Below, in pieces: positions 15,799 to 24,546 of a stretch of DNA of 64,000 bases. The notes below the pieces were generated by a model, which was not told the origin of the DNA, made no database searches, and saw nothing but the letters and a program-made list of their open reading frames with translations. A program made the position numbers and the translations under genes. Source of the stretch: Streptomyces tuirus. Lineage in GTDB: Bacteria > Actinomycetota > Actinomycetes > Streptomycetales > Streptomycetaceae. The DNA is taken from contig NZ_AP023439.1 of NCBI RefSeq assembly GCF_014701095.1, forward strand, positions 5,816,001-5,880,000, in the 5' to 3' direction. Each line of letters begins with the position of its first letter. Position 1 is the first letter of the stretch.

Positions 15799-16686
15799 AT
15801 GGGTGACAACCACACCTCGGTGTCGGTGCTCGGCCTCGGCCTGATGGGGCAGGCCCTGGCCGCCGCCTTCCTGAAGGCGGGTCACGCCACCACCGTGTGG
15901 AACCGCTCGGCGGACAAGGCCGACGGCCTCGTCGCGGACGGCGCGGTCCTCGCGGCGAAGCCCGCCGACGCCGTCGCCGCGAGCGACCTGGTGATCGTCT
16001 GCGTGTCGACGTACGACGTGGTGCACGACGTCATCGGCTCGCTCGGCGACGCCCTGCGCGGCAAGACCGTCGTCAACCTGACCACGGGCTCCTCCGAGCA
16101 GGCCCGGCAGACCGCCGAGTGGGCGGAGAAGAACGGCGCCGGGTACCTCGACGGCGCCATCATGATCACCCCGCCCGGCATCGGCGCCGAGACCTCCGTC
16201 CTCTTCTACGCGGGCGACCAGGCCGTCTTCGACGCGCACGAGCCCGTGCTGAAGCTGCTCGGCGGCGGCACCACCTACCTCGGCACCGACCACGGCAAGC
16301 CCGCCCTGTTCGACGTGTCGCTGCTCGGCCTGATGTGGGGCGCCCTCAACAGTTTCCTGCACGGCGTGGCCATCGTGGAGACCGGCGGCGTCAAGGCGCA
16401 GGAGTTCCTGCCGTGGGCCCACATGTGGCTCGACGCCATCAAGATGTTCACCGCCGACTACGCCGCGCAGATCGACGCCGGTGACGAGAAGTTCCCGGCC
16501 GCCGACGCCACCCTGGAGACGCACCTGGGCGCGCTCAAGCACCTCGTCGAGGAGTCCGAGGCCCTCGGCGTCGACACCGGACTGCCCAAGTACTCCGAGG
16601 CGCTGATGGAGGGCATCATCGCCCAGGGCCACGCCAAGAACAGCTACGCCAGCGTCGTGAAGGCGTACCGCCGCCCGAACCAGTGA
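15799..16686 (+). CDS. NAD(P)-dependent oxidoreductase, imine-reductase / 6PGDH-like
   Basis: 295 residues, start ATG with GGAGG at about 15785. The N-terminal Rossmann domain carries GLGLMG (residues 12-17) and WNRSADKA, the beta-hydroxyacid dehydrogenase/6-phosphogluconate dehydrogenase type NADP-binding signature. The C-terminal half is the long helical dimerisation domain. HGKPALFDVSLLG places Asp172 where imine reductases of the R-type have their catalytic aspartate; the classical lysine of hydroxyacid dehydrogenases is not seen. Length matches imine reductases (about 290). Probably a cytosolic NADPH-dependent imine reductase or a close relative; the physiological substrate is unknown. 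Confidence 0.8.
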   Translation: MGDNHTSVSVLGLGLMGQALAAAFLKAGHATTVWNRSADKADGLVADGAVLAAKPADAVAASDLVIVCVSTYDVVHDVIGSLGDALRGKTVVNLTTGSSEQARQTAEWAEKNGAGYLDGAIMITPPGIGAETSVLFYAGDQAVFDAHEPVLKLLGGGTTYLGTDHGKPALFDVSLLGLMWGALNSFLHGVAIVETGGVKAQEFLPWAHMWLDAIKMFTADYAAQIDAGDEKFPAADATLETHLGALKHLVEESEALGVDTGLPKYSEALMEGIIAQGHAKNSYASVVKAYRRPNQ

Positions 16687-16917
16687 GCACCGGGCCCGGT
16701 ATGCGCTTCACCCCTGCGCGACTCGGACCTGAGCAGCCGCAGCTGGGCGGCCGAGGCCCCGCAGGACCAGTGATGTCAGCCGGGCGGGAGGCCCGGGAAC
16801 AGCGCCGGGACGCGCTCCGTCGTGTCCCGGTGACGGCCCCGCCCGATTGCCGTGCCCTCCGGGTATGCGGTTGGATCACCGGATCGGCTGAACGAGGCGG
16901 CGATCTTAGGAGAGTTG

Positions 16918-17460
16918 ATGGCAGCGGAGGGGGAGCGGCCGGAGGACACGTCCTTGGGCCTGACCGGTGAATCGACCGCGCATCTCACGACCGGCGGCGC
17001 GTGGGTCCCTGTCCCCGTTCCGCCCCTGGACGAGGACACCCGTGAACTCCTCGCCGTCCTCGGGGAGGTGCGGTCCGACCTCGCGCGTCTGCAGATCACC
17101 AGCGAGATCACCGCGCTCCGGGACGAGTGCGACGTGGCCGTGGAGGAGATCTCCCGGACCGGTCGCGTCGCGCCCGACCTCGTCGCCCGGCTCCGGGACC
17201 GGCTCGCAGCGGCGGGACCGGCCCCGTCCGCCCTGGCCTCGGGCGTCGCTCTCGCCCGGTCGCTGGAGCTGATGGACGCCCGGCTGCGCACCCGGCGTCC
17301 CGCGGCGGAGTCGGCGCAGCAGGCCAGGCCCAGGCCCGCCGGCCGCGCCCGCCCCGGCGCGTCCGGAACCCCGGTCGGCCTCACCCCGCCCGGCCACACC
17401 CCGCCCGGCCCCAGCACCGGTTCCGACGACGACGAATGGCCCGACCCGGCCGATGGGTGA
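16918..17460 (+). CDS. hypothetical protein with helical core and Pro/Gly-rich tail
   Basis: 180 residues. The ATG at 16918 is preceded by AGGAG six bases upstream, so I prefer it to the earlier start at 16852. Residues 40-125 are predicted helical and charged (for example ELLAVLGEVRSDLARLQ). The last 50 residues are Pro/Gly/Arg-rich and end with a strongly acidic DDDEWPDPADG. No domain is recognised. Its last 8 bases overlap the start of the following membrane-protein gene, so the two are almost certainly co-translated and probably work together. Confidence 0.6.
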   Translation: MAAEGERPEDTSLGLTGESTAHLTTGGAWVPVPVPPLDEDTRELLAVLGEVRSDLARLQITSEITALRDECDVAVEEISRTGRVAPDLVARLRDRLAAAGPAPSALASGVALARSLELMDARLRTRRPAAESAQQARPRPAGRARPGASGTPVGLTPPGHTPPGPSTGSDDDEWPDPADG

Positions 17461-18502
17461 CATCGCCAAGGGCGTGTTGGGCGGCGCCTGGACACTGCTC
17501 GTCGGCTGGATCCTGCCCACCGCGCTGAACCTGGCCGTCTTCCTGCTCGCCGTCGCCCCGAGCCTGCGCGGTCTCGGCCCGCTCGAACGGCTGCGCGGCG
17601 TGAGCGGACTGGGCACCGGTCTCACCCTGCTCACCGGGGCCCTGCTGCTCGGCCTGGTCGCCAACGCCTGCCAGAACGCCCTCTACCGGCTCCTGGAGGG
17701 GTACCTCCTGTGGCCGGCCCGGGCCTTCGAGGCGGGATGCCGGCGCAGCCGCCGGAACAGGGCGTTCCTCGCGGACCGGCTGACCGTGCTCCGCCTGGAG
17801 CGCCGGGCGGCCCAGCAGGGGCCGCTGGGGACCGGGGACGCGGAGGAACTCGCCCGGTTGCTGGCCGACCCGCGGCTCGCCCGGGCCGCCGCGCGGGACC
17901 GGCGTCGCACCGCCGTCCAACGCGGGCTGCTGCGCGAGCGGTTCGCCCGGTTCCCGATCGCCGACGACCAGATCGCCCCCACCCGGCTCGGGAACGCCAT
18001 CCGCCGTTTCGAGGAGTACGGCTGGGACCGCTACCGCCTCGACACCCAGCTGCTGTGGAACGAGCTCACCGGCTGCGTCCCGGACCAGATCCGCCGCCAG
18101 AGCGAACTCGCCCGCGCCAGCGTCGACTTCTTCGTGGCCCTGCTGTCCGGCCACGTCGCCGTCGCCCTGGCGGCGGTCCTCGCCCTGGCCGCCGGCAGCC
18201 GGCCGGACCGCCTCGTCCTGGTGAGCACCCTCGTCGTCCTCACCCTGCTCGTGCCGGTCTGGTACCGCTCGGCGGTCACCGCGACCGACGAGTGGGCAGC
18301 CGCCGTCCGCGCCCTGGTCAACACCGGCCGCAAACCCCTGGCGGCCTCCCTCGGCCTCGCCCTCCCGCAGACCCTCGCCGCGGAGCGCGACATGTGGACG
18401 ATGGTGTCCCGGCTCTCCCGCATCCCGTACCACGAACGCGCCGCCGCCCTGGACCCCTACCGCGCCGAACCCACCCCGGACCCGGCTCCCGCAACGTCAT
18501 AA
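17453..18502 (+). CDS. integral membrane protein of unknown function
   Basis: 349 residues, ATG overlapping the end of the previous gene. Hydrophobic helices are seen at about 14-36 and 55-75, then a large soluble region of about 140 residues rich in arginine (containing LERRAAQQGPLG and RFEEYGWDRYRLD), then two more helices at about 228-245 and 250-268, and a cytoplasmic tail. Topology of 2+2 helices around a central cytoplasmic domain is inferred. No enzyme motif is recognised. With its partner it forms a two-gene unit. Confidence 0.6.
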   Translation: MGDIAKGVLGGAWTLLVGWILPTALNLAVFLLAVAPSLRGLGPLERLRGVSGLGTGLTLLTGALLLGLVANACQNALYRLLEGYLLWPARAFEAGCRRSRRNRAFLADRLTVLRLERRAAQQGPLGTGDAEELARLLADPRLARAAARDRRRTAVQRGLLRERFARFPIADDQIAPTRLGNAIRRFEEYGWDRYRLDTQLLWNELTGCVPDQIRRQSELARASVDFFVALLSGHVAVALAAVLALAAGSRPDRLVLVSTLVVLTLLVPVWYRSAVTATDEWAAAVRALVNTGRKPLAASLGLALPQTLAAERDMWTMVSRLSRIPYHERAAALDPYRAEPTPDPAPATS

Positions 18503-18698
18503 TCGCGCCGAATTCGCGGACACGGCGCAGGGCGAGGTGAGCGGCGGGGTGAGCGGGCAGAACATGGTCAGAGGCGGGCGACCAGCCGCGAGCACCGGCC
18601 CGCTGCCTGTACGGGCAAGCTCCGGGATCAGGCACGCTCCCCAGATGATCGGACCGTCTTCAGACCGGCACCCACGGGCCGGAACGGAGGACAGACTC

Positions 18699-19760
18699 AT
18701 GGCCACCCCACTCACCGCCGCCCGGCTCGTCGCCGCGCTCAAGGCCGAGGGCTGCGCCGTCCACGAGGTTCCTGGATGGCGCACGAACAACCGCAACCAC
18801 AAAGGCCCTTGGGGCCCCGTGCACGGCGTGATGATCCACCACACCGTCACCGGCCCCGGCACGGACGTCGTCGGCCTGATCTTCAACGGTCACAGCGCCC
18901 TGCCCGGCCCCCTCGCGACCGGCTGCATCACCAAGGACGGCGTCGTCCACCTCACGGGCAACGGCCGCGCCAACCACGCCGGCGGCGGCGACGGCGACGT
19001 GCTCAACGCCGTCATCGGCGAGTCGTACGGCACGTATCCGCCCCCGACGCACAAGCACGACGGCTCGGCCGGCGCGGTCGACGGCAACGCCCGGTTCTAC
19101 GGCTGGGAGTGCGAGAACAAGGGCGACGGCAAGGACCCGTGGCCGCCCGCCCAGTACCTCGCGATGGTCAAGGCCACCGCCGCGATCTGCCGCGCCCACG
19201 GCTGGGGCCACAAGAGCGCCATCGGCCATCTGGAATGGAGCGACTGGAAGGTCGACCCGCGCGGATTCGACATGGCCGGCTTCCGCCGTGACGTCGCCGA
19301 CGCCCTGGCCCGTCCGGCGGGCCGGTGGGAAGGAGAGGACCCCATGCCCCAGTACGTCAACCTCGGTGTCGCCGCCCAGTACCGACTCGCGCCCGGCGCC
19401 TGGGACTCGGTCGAGTTCACCGCGGAGTGGACCGACGAGACCGGCGACCACGCCACCGGAGGAAGCGTCTTCGCCCGCGGCCCGGCCCGCTTCAGCGGAA
19501 CCCTCGGCCTCCACCTCGACGGCCTGCCGGCGGGCGCGGTCGTCCAGGCGCGCATGTCGGAGTACGAGGGCGACCAGCACCGTACGGACCACCCGATCCA
19601 CGAGATCATCGGAACCGGCGGCGGCACCTTCGCGGTCCTGCCCGTGACCAAGCGGCTCGCCTCGGGCCGCGGCATGCGGGTACGGCTGCTGAACCAGGCC
19701 GCCGTCCCGGTCACCGTGGCGAGCGCCGTCCTGACCGTGCTGGTGTGGAAGGAGACCTGA
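18699..19760 (+). CDS. N-acetylmuramoyl-L-alanine amidase (Amidase_2), phage-lysin-like
   Basis: 353 residues. The start at 18699 has GGAGG nine bases upstream. Residues 1-210 form an Amidase_2/PGRP fold: His47 in MIHHTVTG, His93 in NHAGGG, and His177 with Asp186 in the IGHLEWSDWKVDP region are the expected zinc and catalytic positions. It cleaves the MurNAc-L-Ala bond of peptidoglycan. Residues 225-353 are a beta-sandwich tail (VNLGVAAQYRLAPG to VLTVLVWKE), like those on actinophage endolysins and tail proteins. No signal peptide is present, which also fits a phage lysin released by holin or lysis. No other phage gene is adjacent, so it may be a domesticated remnant. Confidence 0.8.
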   Translation: MATPLTAARLVAALKAEGCAVHEVPGWRTNNRNHKGPWGPVHGVMIHHTVTGPGTDVVGLIFNGHSALPGPLATGCITKDGVVHLTGNGRANHAGGGDGDVLNAVIGESYGTYPPPTHKHDGSAGAVDGNARFYGWECENKGDGKDPWPPAQYLAMVKATAAICRAHGWGHKSAIGHLEWSDWKVDPRGFDMAGFRRDVADALARPAGRWEGEDPMPQYVNLGVAAQYRLAPGAWDSVEFTAEWTDETGDHATGGSVFARGPARFSGTLGLHLDGLPAGAVVQARMSEYEGDQHRTDHPIHEIIGTGGGTFAVLPVTKRLASGRGMRVRLLNQAAVPVTVASAVLTVLVWKET

Positions 19761-19786
19761 GCCGGGAGACGAACGCCCGTCCCGGC
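19761..19786 (+). terminator. hairpin immediately after the amidase gene
   Basis: GCCGGGA pairs with TCCCGGC (7 bp) across a 12-base loop, directly after the stop codon. Confidence 0.5.
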
Positions 19787-19886
19787 ACGTATACCCGGGC
19801 ATGAACCGAAGCGAGCCGCACCCGTTACGAGTTGAACGACAGGACGGCCCTGTGATTAGGGTGCGGGCGATGTTCTGCGCACCCTG

Positions 19887-20330
19887 ATGACCCTGGCCGC
19901 CTTCGGCTGCTCCCTCGTCCTGGCCGGCTGCTTCCTCGCCTGGGTGCCCGGGCGCCGGACCTGGTTCACCGCACTGGGCGCCGGCACCCTGTCCGGCTAT
20001 CTGCTGCACGGTTTCGTCGCACAGGCCGCGAAGTACGGGGGCTGGTACGAGCCGGCCTGGGTCCGCGGACCCGCCGGTGTGATCACCGCCGGCCTTCTCG
20101 CGGCCCTGGTCGTCACGGCCCTGTGCACACCGTCCGTACGGCGGGTCTTCCGCGGTGTGACGGAGCCCGGCATGGCGTGGGCCTTCGGCGACAGGGGCGG
20201 CGGCGGTCGGGCCGGTGCCCACAAGCCGTCCGCGCTCAAGAAGAAGTCGGCGTATCCCGGTCCCGGAGCGTACGGCTCACCGGTGACCCCGCCTCACGTC
20301 CGCCGTTCCGCGGGACGCACGGCCCGGTAG
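19887..20330 (+). pseudogene. C-terminal fragment of an acyltransferase-3 family membrane protein
   Basis: The first 100 residues contain three hydrophobic helices (around 5-22, 28-40 and 62-80) with LSGYLLHGF between them, then VRRVFRGVTEPGMAWAF. This is the typical end of Streptomyces acyltransferase-3 (OpgC-like) proteins of about 350-400 residues. A TAG in the same frame around 19857 closes it upstream, so the N-terminal two-thirds are missing. The tail after about residue 105 has no homology and runs antisense over the end of the Lrp gene. Probably non-functional. Confidence 0.5.
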
Positions 20331-21337
20331 TACAGGTCCAGGCACATGAGCAGTTCGGTCTGTTCCACGCCCGGCAGGGTTCTGATCTCGGAGTCGATCA
20401 GCCGCATGACGGCCTGGGCGTCGCGGCAGACGGCCTCGGCGAAGATGTCGAAGCGGCCGGCGCAGGCCACGACATAGGTGATGGACGGGATCTTGGTGAG
20501 GAGCTGGGCGAGGGCCTCGATGCCTTGGCCCGGGCGGCCGCGGATGGCCACCCAGACCTGCATCCCGAAGCCGAGGCTGCGCGGGTTGGCGATGGCGGTG
20601 ATGCGCAGGACGCGGTCGCCGAGCATGCGGGTGACCCGCTTGCGGACCTGGGACTCGGAGATGCCCACCGTCTCCGCGATGCCCTGGAAGGGGAGCCGGC
20701 CGTCCAGGCTGAGTTCCCCGATGATCTGCCGGTCGGTGGCGTCGAGTGAGGCGGCCTGCGTGCTGTCGCCTTCCTCCGTCCGCTCCGGCGCCGCCTTGTC
20801 CTGGGCGACGTCCCAGGCCGGTTCCTGGTAGTGGAGCTGGAGGTAGGGGAAGACCTCGGCCGATCCGACGCCCGGTGTCCGGGTCAGGGTGTCGTGGACG
20901 ACGGTCAGCAGTTCCGCCGTGTCACGGCACAGCACCTCCACGAGCGCGTCGTAACGGCCCGTGGTGACGACGGCGTAGTCGACGGCGGGCAGCTCCGCGA
21001 GGGAGTTCATCAGCGGTTTGACGGCCTGTCCGCCGTCGAAACCGAGGCCGACGAGGGCCATCACCGGAAAGCCGAGGAGGCCGGGGTCGGCGACCGCCGT
21101 GATCTGGATGACGTTGTCGTCGAGGAGCTGGTTGACCTTGCGGCGGACCGTCTTCTCCGGTACGCCCAGGTCGCGGGCCATGCCGGCGAAGGAGCGACGT
21201 CCGTCCGCCTGGAGGAGGCGGATGAGCCGGCGGTCGAGTTCGGTGAGCCGGGAGTCCACCTCGTCCTGGTCGGGCAGCGGCAGCGAGCCGTCGAGAAAGC
21301 TCGAGACGAGGTGGGAGGGGCCGCGCATGGCAGTCAT
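20294..21337 (-). CDS. two-domain Lrp/AsnC family transcriptional regulator
   Basis: 347 residues containing two successive Lrp/AsnC units. Each has a helix-turn-helix (RSFAGMARDLGVPEKTVRRK and later GIAETVGISESQVRKR) and a RAM-type ligand-binding domain (YAVVTTGRYDALVEV; YVVACAGRFDIFAEA). Such tandem forms are common in Streptomyces. The ATG lies inside the stop of the amidohydrolase gene (ATGA at 21334-21337), so it is the second gene of that operon. It probably senses the substrate or product of the neighbouring catabolic enzymes and controls the divergent promoters at 23002-23272. Confidence 0.85.
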   Translation of the reverse strand: MTAMRGPSHLVSSFLDGSLPLPDQDEVDSRLTELDRRLIRLLQADGRRSFAGMARDLGVPEKTVRRKVNQLLDDNVIQITAVADPGLLGFPVMALVGLGFDGGQAVKPLMNSLAELPAVDYAVVTTGRYDALVEVLCRDTAELLTVVHDTLTRTPGVGSAEVFPYLQLHYQEPAWDVAQDKAAPERTEEGDSTQAASLDATDRQIIGELSLDGRLPFQGIAETVGISESQVRKRVTRMLGDRVLRITAIANPRSLGFGMQVWVAIRGRPGQGIEALAQLLTKIPSITYVVACAGRFDIFAEAVCRDAQAVMRLIDSEIRTLPGVEQTELLMCLDLYYRAVRPAERRT

Positions 21338-23001
21338 CGTATCGGTGCGGCTTCGTGGACGAGGCGCCCGGCGAGATACACCTCGTCGACGCGGACGTCG
21401 AGCAGTTCGTCCGCCGGGCAGGCGAAGGGGTCGCGGTCCAGGACGATGACGTCCGCGTGCTTGCCCGCCTCCAGAGAGCCGTAGCTGTCGCCCTCGCCGA
21501 GGGTCCGGGCGGCGTTGATGGTGTGCATGCGCAGGGCCTCGGCGAGGGTGATCTCCTGGTCGGCGTCGAGGATCTCGCCCAGGAACGACTGGCGGCGCAG
21601 GGTGCACCAGATGCTGAAGAACGGGTTCGTCGCGCGCTCCTCGGAGCCGATCCAGACGTCCGAGCTGCCGGTGATCGGCCAGCCCTCGTCCAGCAGGCGC
21701 CGGAACGGGAAGCGGCCGAGCCGGCCGTAGTCGCCGAGGTAGGCGGGGAAGAAGTCGCCGAAGGTGTAGAGGAAGACCGGCTGCGGGACGGGGATGATGC
21801 CCGCCTTGCGCCACAGCGCGGTCGCCGCCGGGTCCGGAAGGAAGTTGCCGGCGTGCTCGACGCGGGGGGCGGGGACTCCGGCGGGGGCACCGCCCGCGGC
21901 GGCGACGGCCTCGCAGACCTCTTCCTGGGCGCGGTCGCCGTTGGCGTGGACGGCGAGCTGGAGGCCGGCCTCCGCGGTACGACGCAGCGCCTCACCGATC
22001 TGATCGGGGCTCAGGGCCACTTCGCCGCAATGGTGGTGGCCGGCGTGGTCGTCGTTGACGTAGGGCTGCTTGACGGCGGCGCTGGCGGCGGAGTAGCCGC
22101 CGTCGGCGAACATCTTGACGCCGTGGATGCGCAGCAGCTCCTCGGGCGTGTTGAGCTCCAGCCACTCGCGGTGGGTGCACGCCTCGTCCAGGGAGACCGT
22201 GCCGGGGGCCCAGAGATAGATGCGCAGCCGGGTGCCCAGCTCGCCGTCCTGGTGCAGGCGGTCCATGACCCGCAGTCCGTCCACCGATTCGGAGATCTCG
22301 CCGATGGTGGTCACTCCGTGGGCCGTGAACAGTTCGCGCACGCCGCGCTTGAGGGCCTGGCGCAGCGCGTCGCCGGAGAGCCGGGGGAGCGGCAGGAGGT
22401 TGTCCATCTCCTTGACGACGCCGGTGGGTTCCCCGGAGTCGTCCCGCAGGACCGTGGGCAGTCCGGTGATGCTGTAGTCGGCCTCGCGGTAGTCGCGGTC
22501 GATGCCGGCCAGCTCCAGGCCGCGGCTGTTGAGGACGGTGATGTGGCCCCCGGCACGCACGGCGATGGCCACCTCCGTGCTGACCGAGTCGAGCTCGGCG
22601 CGGGTCGGCAGGCGCTTGTCGCTGAGCTTCTGGTCGAAGAAGAGGTTGGCCTGGCCGACCAGCCAGCCGTCGACCGCCTCGTCGAGGTGTGCGCGGAGGG
22701 TGGCGAGGACGTCGGCGACGGAGCCGCAGCGCGGTGCCCGGCAGTCGACGGTCTGGTAGTGCGTACGGGCGGCGACCTCCATATGGGCGTGCACGTCGAC
22801 GAAGCCCGGCATGACGGGACGGTCGCCGACATCGTGCACCCGGGTATCGGGGCCGGTGTGGGCGCCGGCGTCCTCCTTGGGGCCGGTGGCGACGATGACC
22901 CCGTCCCGTACGGCGACGAAGCCGGGGCCCATCGGCTCGCCCTCGGCCATCCGGATCAACTTGTCCGAGATCAGGACGAGTTCCGCGGTGCCCGCGCTCA
23001 T
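21334..23001 (-). CDS. YtcJ-like metal-dependent amidohydrolase
   Basis: 555 residues, ATG preceded by GAGGAGG five bases upstream. This is an amidohydrolase-3 type TIM barrel: metal-binding HAH occurs in GFVDVHAHME, a further histidine in LAVHANGDRAQEE, another in VEHAGNF, and the late SDVWIGSEERATNP aspartate region follows. The C-terminal AGKHADVIVLDRDP strand is typical of the family. It hydrolyses an amide or cyclic amide bond; the substrate is not defined. It sits with its own Lrp regulator and opposite a flavin monooxygenase plus an NCS1 permease, suggesting a role in breaking down an imported nitrogen compound. Confidence 0.85.
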   Translation of the reverse strand: MSAGTAELVLISDKLIRMAEGEPMGPGFVAVRDGVIVATGPKEDAGAHTGPDTRVHDVGDRPVMPGFVDVHAHMEVAARTHYQTVDCRAPRCGSVADVLATLRAHLDEAVDGWLVGQANLFFDQKLSDKRLPTRAELDSVSTEVAIAVRAGGHITVLNSRGLELAGIDRDYREADYSITGLPTVLRDDSGEPTGVVKEMDNLLPLPRLSGDALRQALKRGVRELFTAHGVTTIGEISESVDGLRVMDRLHQDGELGTRLRIYLWAPGTVSLDEACTHREWLELNTPEELLRIHGVKMFADGGYSAASAAVKQPYVNDDHAGHHHCGEVALSPDQIGEALRRTAEAGLQLAVHANGDRAQEEVCEAVAAAGGAPAGVPAPRVEHAGNFLPDPAATALWRKAGIIPVPQPVFLYTFGDFFPAYLGDYGRLGRFPFRRLLDEGWPITGSSDVWIGSEERATNPFFSIWCTLRRQSFLGEILDADQEITLAEALRMHTINAARTLGEGDSYGSLEAGKHADVIVLDRDPFACPADELLDVRVDEVYLAGRLVHEAAPIR

Positions 23002-23272
23002 GTACGCCTCCTCGATGGTCTGCCCGACGGGGCTTTCGTTGAAGCGAGAACGTAATCGCGCCCTCCGCCGCATGTCAATGACTGATTCAACCCGCAGGGC
23101 CGCCGCGTATAACGAATTCAACCCTTGACAGGGCACCCGATGACTGATTCCGTTCGGGCACCGCGAAATGTGTGCCCTCTCCGCCACCGCTCGCCCTGTG
23201 ATCTCCCACGGCATCGCCGTACCGGACACCGCGTCCGGACACCCGCACTCGTCACTTCTGCATGGAGGCCCC

Positions 23273-24430
23273 ATGTCATCGCCCACCCGTCACGCCGAAA
23301 TCGCCGGAGGCGGCCTCGCCGGCCTGACCACGGCGACCGCCCTGGCCCAGCGCGGCTGGAGCGTGCGCCTGCACGAGCGCGGCCGTGAGCTGCGCGAGAT
23401 CGGCGCCGGCATCTTCATGTGGGAGAACGCCCTGCGCGTCCTCGAGGAGATCGGCGCCTTCGACGAAGCCGTCCACCGCGCCGAGCGCATCGACAGCTGG
23501 CGGCTCTACGACGAGCGCCGGCGCCGTCTCCAGGACGACTGGATGAAGGGCGGCGACACCCGCCTGTTCACCGTGCTGCGGCCCGACCTGCACCGGGCGC
23601 TCGCCAACGCGGCCGCCAAGGCCGGGGTCGAGGTCGTCACCGACTCGCTGGTCGCGGGCGCCAACCCCGACGGCGAGCTGATCCTGGAGAGCGGCAAGGT
23701 CCTCAAGGCCGACCTCGTCGTCGGCGCGGACGGCGTCGGCTCGCCCGTGCGCAACTCGGTCGGTCTGAACCTCGTCGTCCGCGACCTGGAGGACGGCTGC
23801 ATGCGCAGCCTCATCCCCAGGCTGCCGCACGACCCCGTCGACAACGCCCTGGAGTACTGGAACGGCGGCCGGCGCGTGGGCGTCGTCCCCGTCACTCCCG
23901 AGCAGGTCTACATCTACACCTGCTGCCCCTCCAGCGACCTCCTCGGACGCGAGCGGCCGTTCAACAAGGAGTCCTGGACCGAGTCGTTCCCGCACCTGCG
24001 GAGCATCTTCGACCGCATCCCGGACATCTCCCGCTGGGCCTCGTTCTCCGATGTCCGCTGCCACCGCTGGGTCAACGGGCACGTCGCCCTCGTCGGCGAC
24101 GCCGCCAGCGCCATGTCGCCCAACCTCGGACAGGCCGCCTGCCTGGCCATGACCAACGGCTACGGCCTGGCCCTGATGCTGGAGGGCCAGACCGACGTGC
24201 CCAGCGGGCTGCTCGCCTGGGAGGAGCGCCAGCGTCCGGTCACGGACGCGACCCAGCGCTACTCCCGGCTGTACGGCCGCGTCGGCACCCGCTGGCCGCG
24301 CCCCGTCGCCGACGTCCGCTCCGCCCTGGTCTGGGCGGCCGGACGGTCCAAGCGCTGGCAGGCGCGGGTCAACGTCGCCGCACACCAGGGCGCCGAGTCG
24401 GTCCGCCCGAGCCTCCGCCGGGCCGGCTGA
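23273..24430 (+). CDS. FAD-dependent aromatic monooxygenase (group A)
   Basis: 385 residues, start ATG with GGAGG at 23264-23268. All three signatures of PHBH-type flavoprotein monooxygenases are visible: the Rossmann loop GGGLAG near residue 13, VVGADGVGSPVRN in the middle, and VALVGDAASAMSPNLGQAA near residue 285. It hydroxylates an aromatic or heteroaromatic ring using NAD(P)H and O2. It is divergent from the amidohydrolase/Lrp operon and followed, after a hairpin, by an NCS1 permease. This points to degradation of an N-heterocycle or N-substituted aromatic compound; the exact substrate is inferred and open. Confidence 0.82.
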   Translation: MSSPTRHAEIAGGGLAGLTTATALAQRGWSVRLHERGRELREIGAGIFMWENALRVLEEIGAFDEAVHRAERIDSWRLYDERRRRLQDDWMKGGDTRLFTVLRPDLHRALANAAAKAGVEVVTDSLVAGANPDGELILESGKVLKADLVVGADGVGSPVRNSVGLNLVVRDLEDGCMRSLIPRLPHDPVDNALEYWNGGRRVGVVPVTPEQVYIYTCCPSSDLLGRERPFNKESWTESFPHLRSIFDRIPDISRWASFSDVRCHRWVNGHVALVGDAASAMSPNLGQAACLAMTNGYGLALMLEGQTDVPSGLLAWEERQRPVTDATQRYSRLYGRVGTRWPRPVADVRSALVWAAGRSKRWQARVNVAAHQGAESVRPSLRRAG

Positions 24431-24446
24431 CCCACTGCAACAGACA

Positions 24447-24471
24447 GGGCGCCGCACCGCTCGCGGCGCCC
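24447..24471 (+). terminator. hairpin between monooxygenase and permease
   Basis: GGGCGCCGC and GCGGCGCCC form a 9-bp stem with a 7-base loop, 17 bases after the monooxygenase stop. It may partly uncouple the two genes or protect the upstream message. Confidence 0.55.
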
Positions 24472-24546
24472 CTCCCGTGAGGCACCACACACCCCGCTAC
24501 ACCAAGGACCCCTTTAGCATCATGCACAAACCAGGAGGAAACCGTT

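Noticed and set aside
11985..15815. 1276-aa version of the SARP gene with start at 15815
   Set aside because: The 186 extra residues have no family similarity and overlap the flavin-reductase fragment; the standard MEFGVLGPLEV start is at 15257.
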